The notes: generated from the letters alone by a model not told the origin. 64,000 nt of DNA from Pseudomonas frederiksbergensis (GCF_000802155.2 NZ_JQGJ02000008.1:62001-126000); one strand, 5' to 3'. Counted from the stretch's first letter, positions 25,206 through 33,356 are shown. Translations and numbers: made by a program.

Positions 25206-26182
25206 GCTCGACCACCAATGTAAGCCGATACCACGCCGATACGGCCGTGCCCCAGCTCATAGCTGATTTGTACTCGGGCCTCCTGATCGAGGTGTCGGTT
25301 GAACTGATAGCAATGGCCACCGTTGATAGGCGCGGGATGATGGGTGATTTGCTCATAACGTTCGCATGCATAGGCTGCCCGCAATTCATGGAAGCCTTTG
25401 AGGTTGTTCTTATAGAGGATGTCCCGTGCGGGGCCGACGATTCCCTGCAAGAAATCGAGGTAGCGTTCGTTCGGTGCAAGCAGGTTGCGGCTATCGTCGG
25501 GCGAGACCTTTTCGGCAAACCTCAGTGCGTCACGAATATGATCATCCTCCCTGATCCAGCGAGGTGCTGACGCGCCTGAACGGCCACCTTTGGTACCGTC
25601 CTGGATGTTGATCTTGCCGTATTGTTCGGCCTCATGTTTCAAGCGCGGAAGGTCGGCCAAAATCGCCTCGCGTAAGCGCATGCCTGTGGCTCGGGCCAGC
25701 TGCACGATGGCAGCCGCGCGCGGCAGTTGGTATTCGCAGAGCGCCTCGACGATCCGCTTCACCTGTTCACGATCCTGGCCTTGCGGGGTTGCTGTGCGGA
25801 CGGTTGTGCGCTGCAGTCCTAAAGCCTTGCTCGGACTCGACACCTTCACATACTGATCACCTCTCAGCGCGGCCATGGTCCGATTCACACTGGATAATCG
25901 GTTTTGCGCAGTCGCGATAGCGAGCTCACCTTGTTCAACTTGCTGGCGCAGATACCCGGCGTAGTCCAGCAAGGTCTGCCGATCAATTTGTCGCGCATCG
26001 TTAAACCCTGGTCCATCCTCCGACCGACACCAGCGTACAAACGCCTGCCAGCGATCACTGTGCGCCTTGACCGTGCCGTAATGCCCACCGCCGAACATGT
26101 CTTTCAACGCCTGCGGCCCGGCGTAGCTCAATTGCCGGCCATAGCCAAAATTGCGCCCATCCCGTTTACCGACCAGCGCCAT
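25202..26182 (-). CDS. tyrosine recombinase (second integrase of the island)
   Basis: The 326-residue protein has an N-terminal SAM-like DNA-binding region (DRWQAFVRWCRSEDGPGFND) and a catalytic domain with likely active-site residues in order. They are Arg in ARATGMRLREAI, His and Arg in GFHELRAAY, His in ELGHGRIGVVSAY, and the final Tyr in SAYIG. All appear intact. The start was set at the ATG at 26182 by a GAGAGGAG Shine-Dalgarno; a TTG lies two codons upstream. It differs from the P4-type integrase at 27171, so the island carries two recombination modules. It is coupled to the 91-residue gene downstream. Confidence 0.85.
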   Translation of the reverse strand: MALVGKRDGRNFGYGRQLSYAGPQALKDMFGGGHYGTVKAHSDRWQAFVRWCRSEDGPGFNDARQIDRQTLLDYAGYLRQQVEQGELAIATAQNRLSSVNRTMAALRGDQYVKVSSPSKALGLQRTTVRTATPQGQDREQVKRIVEALCEYQLPRAAAIVQLARATGMRLREAILADLPRLKHEAEQYGKINIQDGTKGGRSGASAPRWIREDDHIRDALRFAEKVSPDDSRNLLAPNERYLDFLQGIVGPARDILYKNNLKGFHELRAAYACERYEQITHHPAPINGGHCYQFNRHLDQEARVQISYELGHGRIGVVSAYIGGRA

Positions 26183-26470
26183 GATCAAACTCCTCTCGAA
26201 GTCAAAACGTTGAAGCTTTTCCCCACGTCATCCCGCCAAGAATGTTGAGTGTTATCAGGGATCAAGGCCCCTGCGACCTGTGAGGGTTGTCCACTAACGC
26301 GGGACTGTCGGCTCTTTACGACCGGGAGCTTGGGCATCTCATGATCTGGCCTCCTGAACACCGTTACCGGTGGGCGGGTGGAGGCTGCACTGGCTGACGA
26401 GACCAGTGCCGCGAGATCCTGAGTCAGGTGAAGGCAGTGAAGCGATGACCGGGGCATGCCTGACTGTCAG
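26183..26470. other. region upstream of second recombinase
   Basis: No well-supported gene. A minus-strand frame fills much of it but has no family resemblance. It probably contains the recombinase promoter. The end near 26410-26470 holds, out of frame, a plausible tail for the ash-like gene (LTDSQACPGHRFTAFT then a stop). Confidence 0.35.
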
Positions 26471-26749
26471 TCAGGTGCAGTCCATTCCGTAGGCTGCGGC
26501 ACCATCATCTGCATCGCCGTTGCTGGTGACTTCGGTGTTTGTCACGCCGATTGTCACGAGGGGAAATGCCGCAAAGCCTTGTACGAGATGGGCTGCAGCA
26601 GCGGTAGGAGCGCCCGTCTCTTTCCGGAAGAAAGAGACGGGCGCAGGTTGGCGCAATGAAATGGCCAAGCGGATAGGTTGCTGCAGGGCAGCTACGAAGG
26701 GGTGTGAGTTGCCGCAGTGGGCACTCTGGTAGAAGTAGGCATCCATCAC
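26471..26749 (-). CDS. ash-like small protein, possibly frameshifted at the end
   Basis: The 92-residue frame reads MMDAYFYQSAHCGNSHPFVA, then PAPVSFFRKETGAPTAAAAH and TIGVTNTEVTSNGDADDGAA. It recalls short ash-like or hypothetical proteins of phage satellites and islands, so the call is tentative. The frame stops after YGMDCT, but the next frame continues LTDSQACPGHRFTAFT and stops, which matches the tail I remember for relatives. A one-base indel at the 3' end is therefore likely. The SFFRKETGA codons form an exceptionally strong hairpin (26611-26645). Confidence 0.4.
   Translation of the reverse strand: MMDAYFYQSAHCGNSHPFVAALQQPIRLAISLRQPAPVSFFRKETGAPTAAAAHLVQGFAAFPLVTIGVTNTEVTSNGDADDGAAAYGMDCT
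26611..26645. repeat. 15-base-pair perfect hairpin
   Basis: GCGCCCGTCTCTTTC pairs exactly with GAAAGAGACGGGCGC across a 5-base loop. It lies inside the ash-like reading frame. Confidence 0.8.
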
Positions 26750-27170
26750 ATCGCTGTGACTGTGCGAGCCGCCGGACGCTCATCGCACTTTGGGAGAACC
26801 ACCACGGTGTGGCGTAGCCTTAAAGGTTCTGGCTACCTGAGTTGCTGTCAACGACAGCGCTTTGCCCGATCTTTTTTACGCCTGTGGATAATTCGGGTCA
26901 AGGCTCGAATTATCCGGAGTTCTGCGGCGGTGGGTGAAATTATCCACCGGTGGAAATCAGTGGTTTTCCACAGACAGCTGTATGGGCTTTAGATTTTTTA
27001 AGTGAGGTCCATCCAAGCAGGGCGGCTTTGCAGCCCTGTTTGGATGGACCCGCGTGGAAGGCTGGGCTGTGGAGATCTCACCGACTTACCAGTGTTGGAA
27101 TGCGCCACGGTAGTTTTGCAAGGCGATGATGTTGTCGTCGACCGGGTCGAATTGGTGAGGCGTCACGTGA
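26750..27170. other. non-coding region with DnaA-box-like motifs and a long hairpin
   Basis: No gene is supported in these 420 bases. Between 26883 and 26972 there is one exact DnaA-box 9-mer (TGTGGATAA, complement TTATCCACA) and two near matches (TTATCCACC at 26940, TTTTCCACA at 26964). There is also a 10-base inverted repeat GGATAATTCG/CGAATTATCC. A long hairpin lies at 27006-27050. A 26-codon minus-strand frame (27086-27166) follows the integrase but is unproven. Confidence 0.5.
27006..27050. repeat. 18-base-pair hairpin
   Basis: GGTCCATCCAAGCAGGGC pairs with GCCCTGTTTGGATGGACC (one G-T pair) over a 9-base loop. No T-run follows, so it does not look like a simple terminator. It could be a terminus or a recombination-related structure. 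Confidence 0.7.
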
Positions 27171-28499
27171 TCACTGAGTCGCCGTTGAGTCTGTCTCGAT
27201 AGGCAACTTTTGGAGGTGATCATCTTTGTGTGCATGGGATGCTGTTAGAGGCGGTGCAGAAGGGCGTGCGAGGAACTGATTAACGCGAGTATCAAATTGA
27301 TCGCGAAGGTTGGCTGTAATGCCTTCTTTGAGGGCGTCGAGATAGTCTGCATACCACTGCATCATGATCCGACGTTGCGGCAGGTATAGGGCTTGATTGT
27401 ACTCGCCAGAGATGCCGCCCTCGACGTGAGCCAGCTGGCTTTCGACATGGTCCTTCAGCCAGCCATGTTCGCGCAGCAGCGTGCTTGCGGTATGACGAGT
27501 GCCATGGCTGACGAGTCGTCCTTTATAGCCGATCTTGGCGAACACCAGGTTGATCGTGTTTTCACTGATGACTGGCTGCTTTTCACCATTGCCTGGGAAT
27601 AGATACCGACTGCGGCCAGTGCTTTGGTTCAGTTTGGTAAGCATGGCGATCAACTGATGAGGTAGAGGGCTGACGTAGTCTCTGCGCATCTTCATGCGGG
27701 CGGCCGGGATGGTCCATATCCCTTCCTCAAAATCGATTTCCTCCCATTTTGCGTAGCGAACCATGCCGGGGCGGCTCGCTGTCAGAATTGTCATCCATGA
27801 TGCAATCCTCGCTGGTAGCCGGCTGGTGGTCTTGCTTAAGGCCCGGAGAAATTCAGGTAGTTCGTGTTCGTGCAGATGTGGGTAGTGTTGAGTGGGCGGT
27901 GGGGCTATCGCAATGGCATGGAGTTCGGAGGCTGGATTGTGTTCGCACAGGCCGCGTGCAATGGCTTGACTGAAAATCTGTTTCAGCCAGGTCCGGGTCT
28001 TGTCCGCAACATTGAAGGCGCCTCGTTTTTCGATGCAGGCCTGCAGTTTTGCGCAGTCGCTTCGCGTGATGAGCTCCAGTTGCTTCTCGCCGAGAGCGGG
28101 CAGTAGATCCTTATCGAGATAGTCGCGGATCTTCTTCAGCGTCGCGCTGCTGCGGCCGGAGTCCGATTTGAATTGGTACCAGTACTCCGCGGCTCGCCTG
28201 AAGGTGTTGAGCCCGGCCTCCTGCTGTCGCAGTTTGTCATCGCGGCGTTTGGCGCCGGGGTTGGTGCCTTGCTTGAGTAGGTTGCGGCATTCTGCAGCTC
28301 GTTCACGGGCTTCCTGCAAGGAGATATGCGGATACACACCCAGTGACATGCGCGCCGCCCGCCCCTGATAGGTGTACCGGAAGTGCCAATACTTGCTGCC
28401 GTTGGGTTTCACCAGCAAGGCAAGACCCGAACTATCACTCAACGTGAACGGTCTGTCGGCAGGCTTGGACGCTTTGATTTGCAAGGCGGTCAATGGCAT
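27171..28499 (-). CDS. P4-type tyrosine integrase
   Basis: The 442-residue protein has the N-terminal DUF4102-like arm-binding domain (MPLTALQIKASKPADRPFTL, then ARMSLGVYPHISLQEARERA), a core-binding domain and a catalytic domain. Catalytic residues appear intact: Arg in LTASRPGMVRYAKWEEI, His and Arg in HGTRHTASTL, His in QLAHVEGG, and Tyr in YNQALYLPQRR. The ATG at 28499 follows a GGAGGT Shine-Dalgarno; the frame runs open to 28568. The gene lies 164 bases from the 3' end of tRNA-Leu and is the enzyme expected to insert and excise the island. Confidence 0.93.
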   Translation of the reverse strand: MPLTALQIKASKPADRPFTLSDSSGLALLVKPNGSKYWHFRYTYQGRAARMSLGVYPHISLQEARERAAECRNLLKQGTNPGAKRRDDKLRQQEAGLNTFRRAAEYWYQFKSDSGRSSATLKKIRDYLDKDLLPALGEKQLELITRSDCAKLQACIEKRGAFNVADKTRTWLKQIFSQAIARGLCEHNPASELHAIAIAPPPTQHYPHLHEHELPEFLRALSKTTSRLPARIASWMTILTASRPGMVRYAKWEEIDFEEGIWTIPAARMKMRRDYVSPLPHQLIAMLTKLNQSTGRSRYLFPGNGEKQPVISENTINLVFAKIGYKGRLVSHGTRHTASTLLREHGWLKDHVESQLAHVEGGISGEYNQALYLPQRRIMMQWYADYLDALKEGITANLRDQFDTRVNQFLARPSAPPLTASHAHKDDHLQKLPIETDSTATQ

Positions 28500-28593
28500 C
28501 GCTGTACACCTCCGGTTCTCGAACTGGAATATGTACAGAAAATGTACCAAAAAGAGGCTGGCTTGCAAGAGATGGGGGTGGAACCCCAGAGAC

Positions 28594-28617
28594 CAAAAAG
28601 CCCGCAGTTAGCGGGCT
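28594..28617 (-). terminator. terminator downstream of tRNA-Leu
   Basis: On the minus strand the stem AGCCCGC/GCGGGCT (loop TAACT) is followed by TTTTT. It ends the tRNA transcript and also lies between the tRNA and the integrase. It is on the island side of attL, so the island supplied it. Confidence 0.8.
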
Positions 28618-28628
28618 CTAGGGGTGTT

Positions 28629-28654
28629 ACGTAGACGCTGGTAGTCGTCTATGT
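28629..28654. repeat. inverted repeat in the right arm of the island
   Basis: ACGTAGACG and CGTCTATGT pair over an 8-base loop (one G-T pair), 16 bases from attL. It may be a core- or arm-type binding site for the integrase. Confidence 0.4.
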
Positions 28655-28662
28655 ACTGCAAA

Positions 28663-28747
28663 TGGTGCCCCGAGGGAGACTCGAACTCCCACTCCTTTCG
28701 AAAACGGATTTTGAATCCGCCGCGTCTACCAATTCCGCCATCAGGGC
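28663..28747 (-). tRNA. tRNA-Leu (anticodon CAA)
   Basis: The 85-base gene has acceptor strands GCCCTGA and TCGGGGC, discriminator A and an encoded CCA. The anticodon loop is TTCAAAA between stems CGGA and TCCG, giving anticodon CAA, and a long variable arm and TTCGAGT T-loop are present. It is the counterpart of E. coli leuX, a frequent island target. The 3' 16 bases used as att core are shared with 18669-18684, and the gene remains complete. Confidence 0.95.
28670..28685. repeat. attL core of the tRNA-Leu island
   Basis: The 16-base direct repeat CCGAGGGAGACTCGAA lies within the 3' portion of the tRNA gene. The matching copy is at 18669-18684. Confidence 0.78.
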
Positions 28748-28760
28748 TCAATGGCGGCGA

Positions 28761-28789
28761 AGTATAGAGAGGTGCCTACCGTTGGTCAA
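28761..28789 (-). promoter_or_regulatory. tRNA-Leu promoter
   Basis: On the minus strand, TTGACC (28784-28789) and TATACT (28761-28766) are separated by 17 bases, with the tRNA starting 14 bases downstream of the -10 box. This is a near-consensus sigma-70 promoter. Confidence 0.8.
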
Positions 28790-28855
28790 TCACGTTTCAT
28801 GGTGAATTTTTAATATTTCCGCTAGACTTTCCGGCCCTGCTAGACGAACCCCATC

Positions 28856-29905
28856 ATGCGTGTTGCTGACTTTACCTTCGAACTCCCGGATTCGCTGATC
28901 GCTCGCCACCCTCTGGCCGAGCGGCGCGCCAGTCGACTGTTGACCCTGGACGGGGTCAGCGGCGCCATGGCTCACCGTCAATTCTCTGATTTGCTCGAGC
29001 ATTTGCGCCCGGGCGATTTGATGGTGTTCAACAATACCCGGGTGATTCCGGCGCGGTTGTTTGGCCAGAAGGCTTCCGGCGGCAAGCTGGAGATTCTGGT
29101 GGAGCGGGTGCTGGACAGTCATCGGGTGCTGGCCCATGTGCGGTCGAGCAAGTCGCCCAAGCCCGGTTCGTCGATCTTGATCGACGGCGGCGGTGAGGCG
29201 CGGATGGTGGCGCGCCATGATGCGTTGTTCGAGCTGGCGTTTGCCGAAGAGGTTTTGCCGCTGCTCGACCGTGTCGGGCACATGCCGTTGCCTCCTTATA
29301 TAGACCGCCCGGACGAAGGTTCGGACCGCGAGCGTTATCAGACCGTGTACGCCGAGCGCCTGGGGGCGGTGGCGGCGCCGACGGCGGGGCTGCATTTTGA
29401 TCAGCCATTGCTGGAGGCGATTGCGGCCAAGGGCGTGGAGACGGCGTTCGTGACGCTGCACGTCGGCGCGGGGACGTTCCAGCCGGTGCGCGTGGATCGC
29501 ATCGAAGACCACCACATGCACAGCGAATGGCTGGAAGTCAGTCAGGAAGTCGTCGATGCCGTGGCGGCCTGTCGTGCGCGCGGCGGTCGAGTAGTGGCGG
29601 TGGGGACCACCAGCGTGCGTTCGCTGGAAAGCGCCGCGCGCGATGGCGTGCTCAAGCCGTTCAGTGGCGACACCGACATCTTTATCTACCCGGGCCGGCC
29701 GTTCCATGTGGTCGATGCCCTGGTCACTAACTTTCATTTGCCCGAATCCACGCTGTTGATGCTGGTTTCGGCGTTCGCCGGTTATCCCGAAGCCATGGCC
29801 GCCTACAAGGCCGCCGTCGAGCATGGGTACCGCTTTTTCAGCTACGGTGATGCGATGTTCATCACCCGTAACCCCGCGCCACGCGGGCCCGAGGAAACCG
29901 TATGA
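28856..29905 (+). CDS. queA: S-adenosylmethionine:tRNA ribosyltransferase-isomerase
   Basis: The 349-residue enzyme transfers and rearranges the ribosyl group of SAM onto preQ1 in tRNA to give epoxyqueuosine, the penultimate step of queuosine synthesis. Family features are clear: the opening MRVADFTFELPDSLIARHPL, DLMVFNNTRVIPARLFG, APTAGLHFDQPLLEAIAAKG and FITRNPAPRGPEETV near the end. Length is normal for the family. The last bases overlap the ATG of tgt (ATGA), so the two queuosine genes are translationally coupled. It opens the queA-tgt-yajC-secD-secF cluster common in gamma-proteobacteria. Confidence 0.97.
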   Translation: MRVADFTFELPDSLIARHPLAERRASRLLTLDGVSGAMAHRQFSDLLEHLRPGDLMVFNNTRVIPARLFGQKASGGKLEILVERVLDSHRVLAHVRSSKSPKPGSSILIDGGGEARMVARHDALFELAFAEEVLPLLDRVGHMPLPPYIDRPDEGSDRERYQTVYAERLGAVAAPTAGLHFDQPLLEAIAAKGVETAFVTLHVGAGTFQPVRVDRIEDHHMHSEWLEVSQEVVDAVAACRARGGRVVAVGTTSVRSLESAARDGVLKPFSGDTDIFIYPGRPFHVVDALVTNFHLPESTLLMLVSAFAGYPEAMAAYKAAVEHGYRFFSYGDAMFITRNPAPRGPEETV

Positions 29906-31035
29906 GTCGCACCTGTCGCATGTCCTTCGAGTTGCTTGCCACCGATGGCAAGGCTCGTCGCGGACGCCTGACCTTCCCCCGCGGAACCGTGGAAACCCCT
30001 GCGTTCATGCCGGTGGGCACCTACGGCACGGTCAAGGGCATGTTGCCGCGTGACATCGAGGCGATTGGCGCGGAAATCATCCTCGGCAACACCTTCCACC
30101 TGTGGCTGCGCCCGGGCATGGAAGTGATCAAGGCCCACGGCGACCTGCACGATTTCATGCAATGGAAAGGCCCGATCCTGACCGACTCCGGCGGCTTCCA
30201 GGTGTTCAGCCTCGGTGCCATGCGCAAGATCAAGGAAGAGGGCGTGACCTTCGCCTCGCCGGTGGACGGTTCCAAGGTGTTCATGGGCCCGGAAGAGTCG
30301 ATGCAGGTGCAGCGCGACCTGGGCTCGGACATCGTGATGATCTTCGACGAATGCACGCCGTACCCGGCCGATGAAGACGTGGCGCGGGTGTCCATGGAGC
30401 TGTCGTTGCGCTGGGCCCAGCGTTCGAAGAATGCCCATGGCGAGAACACGGCGGCGCTGTTCGGCATCGTCCAGGGCGGTATGCACCGCGACCTGCGCAT
30501 GCGTTCGCTGGAAGGCCTGGACAAGATCGGCTTCGACGGCCTGGCGATTGGTGGCCTGTCGGTGGGCGAGCCGAAGCACGAAATGATCAAGGTGCTCGAT
30601 TACCTGCCGGGCGAAATGCCCGCTGACAAACCTCGTTACCTTATGGGCGTTGGCAAACCGGAAGATCTGGTTGAGGGTGTGCGCCGCGGGGTGGACATGT
30701 TCGATTGCGTGATGCCAACCCGTAATGCCCGCAATGGGCATCTGTTCATCGACACCGGTGTGCTGAAGATCCGTAACGCGTTTCATCGCCATGATGATTC
30801 GCCGCTCGATCCGACGTGCGATTGCTATACCTGCCAGAACTTCTCCCGCGCTTATCTGCATCATTTGGACAAGTGCGGCGAAATGCTCGGCAGCATGCTC
30901 AATACCATCCACAATTTGCGCCATTATCAGGTGCTTATGGCTGGTTTGCGCGAGGCTATCCAACAGGGTACATTGGCCGCCTTTGTCGAGGCCTTCTATG
31001 CCAAGCGCGGGTTGCCTGTTCCGCCTTTGGACTGA
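29902..31035 (+). CDS. tgt: tRNA-guanine transglycosylase
   Basis: The enzyme exchanges G34 of GUN-anticodon tRNAs for preQ1. The 377-residue sequence has MSFELLATDGKARRGRLTFP, the substrate-pocket segment LTDSGGFQVFSLGAMRKIKE, the GIVQGGMHRDLRMRS motif, catalytic-Asp context FDCVMPTRNARNGHLF, and the zinc site CDCYTC with a downstream His. The ATG at 29902 overlaps the queA stop; a second ATG at 29920 (MSFELL) is the alternative start. It works before QueA in the pathway even though its gene comes second. Confidence 0.97.
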   Translation: MSRTCRMSFELLATDGKARRGRLTFPRGTVETPAFMPVGTYGTVKGMLPRDIEAIGAEIILGNTFHLWLRPGMEVIKAHGDLHDFMQWKGPILTDSGGFQVFSLGAMRKIKEEGVTFASPVDGSKVFMGPEESMQVQRDLGSDIVMIFDECTPYPADEDVARVSMELSLRWAQRSKNAHGENTAALFGIVQGGMHRDLRMRSLEGLDKIGFDGLAIGGLSVGEPKHEMIKVLDYLPGEMPADKPRYLMGVGKPEDLVEGVRRGVDMFDCVMPTRNARNGHLFIDTGVLKIRNAFHRHDDSPLDPTCDCYTCQNFSRAYLHHLDKCGEMLGSMLNTIHNLRHYQVLMAGLREAIQQGTLAAFVEAFYAKRGLPVPPLD

Positions 31036-31078
31036 ATTTTCCGATCCCTAGATTCAATACTTGCAACTGGAGTGCTAA

Positions 31079-31414
31079 ATGAGCTTTTTTATCTCTAACG
31101 CCATGGCCGATGCCGCTGCACCTGCAGCTGCGCCAATGGGTGGCGGTTTCGAGTGGATTTTCCTGGTCGGCTTCCTGGTCATCTTCTACCTGATGATCTG
31201 GCGTCCACAGGCCAAGCGCGCCAAAGAGCAGAAGAACCTGCTCAGCAGCCTGCAGAAGGGCGACGAAGTGGTCACCACCGGCGGCATCGCTGGCAAGATC
31301 ACCAAAGTGTCCGACGACTTCGTGGTACTGGAAGTCTCCGACACTGTTGAAATGAAGTTCCAGAAGGGCGCCATCGCGGCCACGCTGCCAAAAGGCACGC
31401 TGAAAGCGATCTAA
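31079..31414 (+). CDS. yajC: Sec translocase accessory subunit YajC
   Basis: The 111-residue protein has a single membrane helix at about residues 20-40 (FEWIFLVGFLVIFYLMIW) and a cytosolic KOW-like tail (KGDEVVTTGGIAGKITKVSD). YajC binds SecDF at the inner membrane and supports the SecYEG translocon, though it is dispensable in E. coli. Its position directly before secD is the usual order. An ATG follows a GGAG (GGAGTGCTAAATG). Confidence 0.95.
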   Translation: MSFFISNAMADAAAPAAAPMGGGFEWIFLVGFLVIFYLMIWRPQAKRAKEQKNLLSSLQKGDEVVTTGGIAGKITKVSDDFVVLEVSDTVEMKFQKGAIAATLPKGTLKAI

Positions 31415-31478
31415 AGTAACAACTTCTCTTCAATCGACGGGGCGCGCAAGGCGCCCCGCGTCATAAGCGGGCGGCGTG

Positions 31479-33347
31479 ATGCTGAACAAATACCCTCTGT
31501 GGAAATACCTACTGATCCTGGCGGTGCTGGCGGTCGGTGTGATTTATTCCGCTCCCAATCTTTACCCGGATGACGCGGCCATTCAGGTCAGTGGCGCAAG
31601 CACTGCGCTGCAGGTCACCCAGGCCGATCTGGATCGCGCGAGCGCTGCGCTCAAGGCGTCCAATATCGAGGTCAAGGCTGCGTCCATCGCCGAAAACGGC
31701 AAGGGCGGCCTGTTGCGCCTGGTCAAGTCTGAAGACCAACTGCCGGCCAAGGACGTGGTGCGCAAGGCGTTGGGCGACGACTACGTAGTAGCCCTGAACC
31801 TGGCCCAGACCACCCCGCAGTGGCTGCGCAACCTCGGCGCCCACCCAATGAAGCTGGGCCTGGACTTGTCCGGTGGTGTGCACTTCCTGCTGGAAGTGGA
31901 CATGGAAAAAGCCCTCGACGCACGCCTGAAAGTCTACGAAGGCGACGTCAAGAGCCTGCTGCGCAAAGAGCGCGTGCGCTATCGCAGCCTGCCGCAGTTC
32001 GAAGGTGCCATTCAGCTGGGCTTCAGTGATGAAGATGCCCGCGAACAGGCCCGTGCGCTGGTCCGCAAGAACTTCAACGATTTCGACATTGTACCGGCCG
32101 ACCTCAATGGCCAACCGGTGCTGCGTCTGGCGATGACCCCGGCCAAGCTGGCGGAAATCCGCGAATACTCCATCAAGCAGAACTTGACCACGGTGCGTAA
32201 CCGCGTCAACGAGCTGGGTGTGGCCGAGCCGATCGTGCAGCGCCAGGGCGCCAACCGCATCGTGGTTGAACTGCCAGGCGTGCAGGACACTGCCGAAGCC
32301 AAGCGTATCCTCGGCAAGACTGCCAATCTGGAATTCCGCCTGGCCGCTGAGCCGGGTGCGTCCAAGGCCACGTCCGAGAGCTTCGAGTTCCGTGAGGGCG
32401 GTCGTCCGGCGGCGCAGATCGAGCGCGGCCTGATCATCACCGGTGACCAGGTGACCGACGCCCAGGCGGGCTTCGACGAGCAGGGTCGTCCGCAGGTGAA
32501 CATTCGTCTCGACGGCCACGGCGGCGAACTGATGAGCCGCGCTACGCGCAGCAACGTCGGTCGCAGCATGGCGGTGATTTTCATCGAGCAGAAGCCGACC
32601 ACCACCTACACCAAGCAAGTGGTCAACGGCGTCGAGAAAGACGTACCGGTCCAGACCTTCAAGGAAGAGAAGAAGATCATCAGCCTGGCGACTATCCAGT
32701 CGCCACTGGGCAGCCAGTTCCGCATCACCGGCCTGAACGGCCAGGGCGAGTCCTCGGAGCTGGCGCTTTTGCTGCGTGCCGGTGGCCTGGCCGCGCCGAT
32801 GTACTTCGCTGAAGAACGCACCATCGGTCCGAGCCTGGGTGCCGACAACATCACCAAGGGCATCGACGCATCCCTGTGGGGCATGTTGTTCGTGTCGCTG
32901 TTCATCATCGCCATCTACCGCTTCTTCGGCTTGATCGCCACGGTTGCGCTGGCGGTGAACATGGTGCTGCTGCTGGCCTTGATGTCCTTGCTGGGCGCGA
33001 CGCTGACCCTGCCGGGTATCGCCGGTATTGTCTTGACCATGGGTATGGCGGTGGACGCCAACGTGCTGATCTTCTCGCGGATACGTGAAGAGATCGCCGC
33101 GGGCATGTCGGTCCAGCGGGCAATCAACGAAGGCTTCGGCCGCGCATTCACTGCGATTATCGACTCCAACCTGACCACGTTGCTGGTCGGCGGGATTCTC
33201 TTTGCCATGGGCACCGGCCCGGTCAAGGGCTTTGCAGTGACCATGTCCCTCGGGATCTTTACCTCGATGTTCACAGCCATCATGGTGACCCGTGCAATGG
33301 TCAACCTGATTTATGGTGGTCGTGACGTCAAGAAGTTGTGGATTTAA
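31479..33347 (+). CDS. secD: protein translocase subunit SecD
   Basis: The 622-residue RND-type protein uses the proton gradient to help proteins exit the Sec channel. Visible features are the N-terminal membrane helix (YLLILAVLAVGVIYSAPNLY), the KLGLDLSGGVHFLLEVDME motif, a large periplasmic P1 domain, and a C-terminal five-helix block with GMAVDANVLIFSRIREEI. The ATG at 31479 was preferred to the adjacent GTG at 31476. A hairpin of G/C arms near 31439-31460 lies between yajC and secD but lacks a T-run. The secF start follows nine bases later. Confidence 0.97.
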   Translation: MLNKYPLWKYLLILAVLAVGVIYSAPNLYPDDAAIQVSGASTALQVTQADLDRASAALKASNIEVKAASIAENGKGGLLRLVKSEDQLPAKDVVRKALGDDYVVALNLAQTTPQWLRNLGAHPMKLGLDLSGGVHFLLEVDMEKALDARLKVYEGDVKSLLRKERVRYRSLPQFEGAIQLGFSDEDAREQARALVRKNFNDFDIVPADLNGQPVLRLAMTPAKLAEIREYSIKQNLTTVRNRVNELGVAEPIVQRQGANRIVVELPGVQDTAEAKRILGKTANLEFRLAAEPGASKATSESFEFREGGRPAAQIERGLIITGDQVTDAQAGFDEQGRPQVNIRLDGHGGELMSRATRSNVGRSMAVIFIEQKPTTTYTKQVVNGVEKDVPVQTFKEEKKIISLATIQSPLGSQFRITGLNGQGESSELALLLRAGGLAAPMYFAEERTIGPSLGADNITKGIDASLWGMLFVSLFIIAIYRFFGLIATVALAVNMVLLLALMSLLGATLTLPGIAGIVLTMGMAVDANVLIFSRIREEIAAGMSVQRAINEGFGRAFTAIIDSNLTTLLVGGILFAMGTGPVKGFAVTMSLGIFTSMFTAIMVTRAMVNLIYGGRDVKKLWI

Positions 33348-33356
33348 GGGGCTGCC

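Larger units (their letters stand above)
18669..28685. mobile_element. genomic island integrated in tRNA-Leu(CAA)
   Basis: A 16-base direct repeat (CCGAGGGAGACTCGAA) occurs inside the T-arm and acceptor end of tRNA-Leu (28670-28685) and again at 18669-18684. The two copies bound about 10.0 kb that is visibly richer in A+T than either flank. A P4-type tyrosine integrase ends the island next to the tRNA, as expected for elements that use tRNA 3' ends. Most other contents are accessory: possible defence genes, a second recombinase, pieces of phage-like genes and inverted repeats. The interior has many remnants, which suggests successive insertions and decay. Confidence 0.82.

Noticed and set aside
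27086..27166. 26-codon minus-strand frame after the integrase
   Set aside because: The sequence (TPHQFDPVDDNIIALQNYRG and on) looks protein-like, but it has only a GTG start and no other support.
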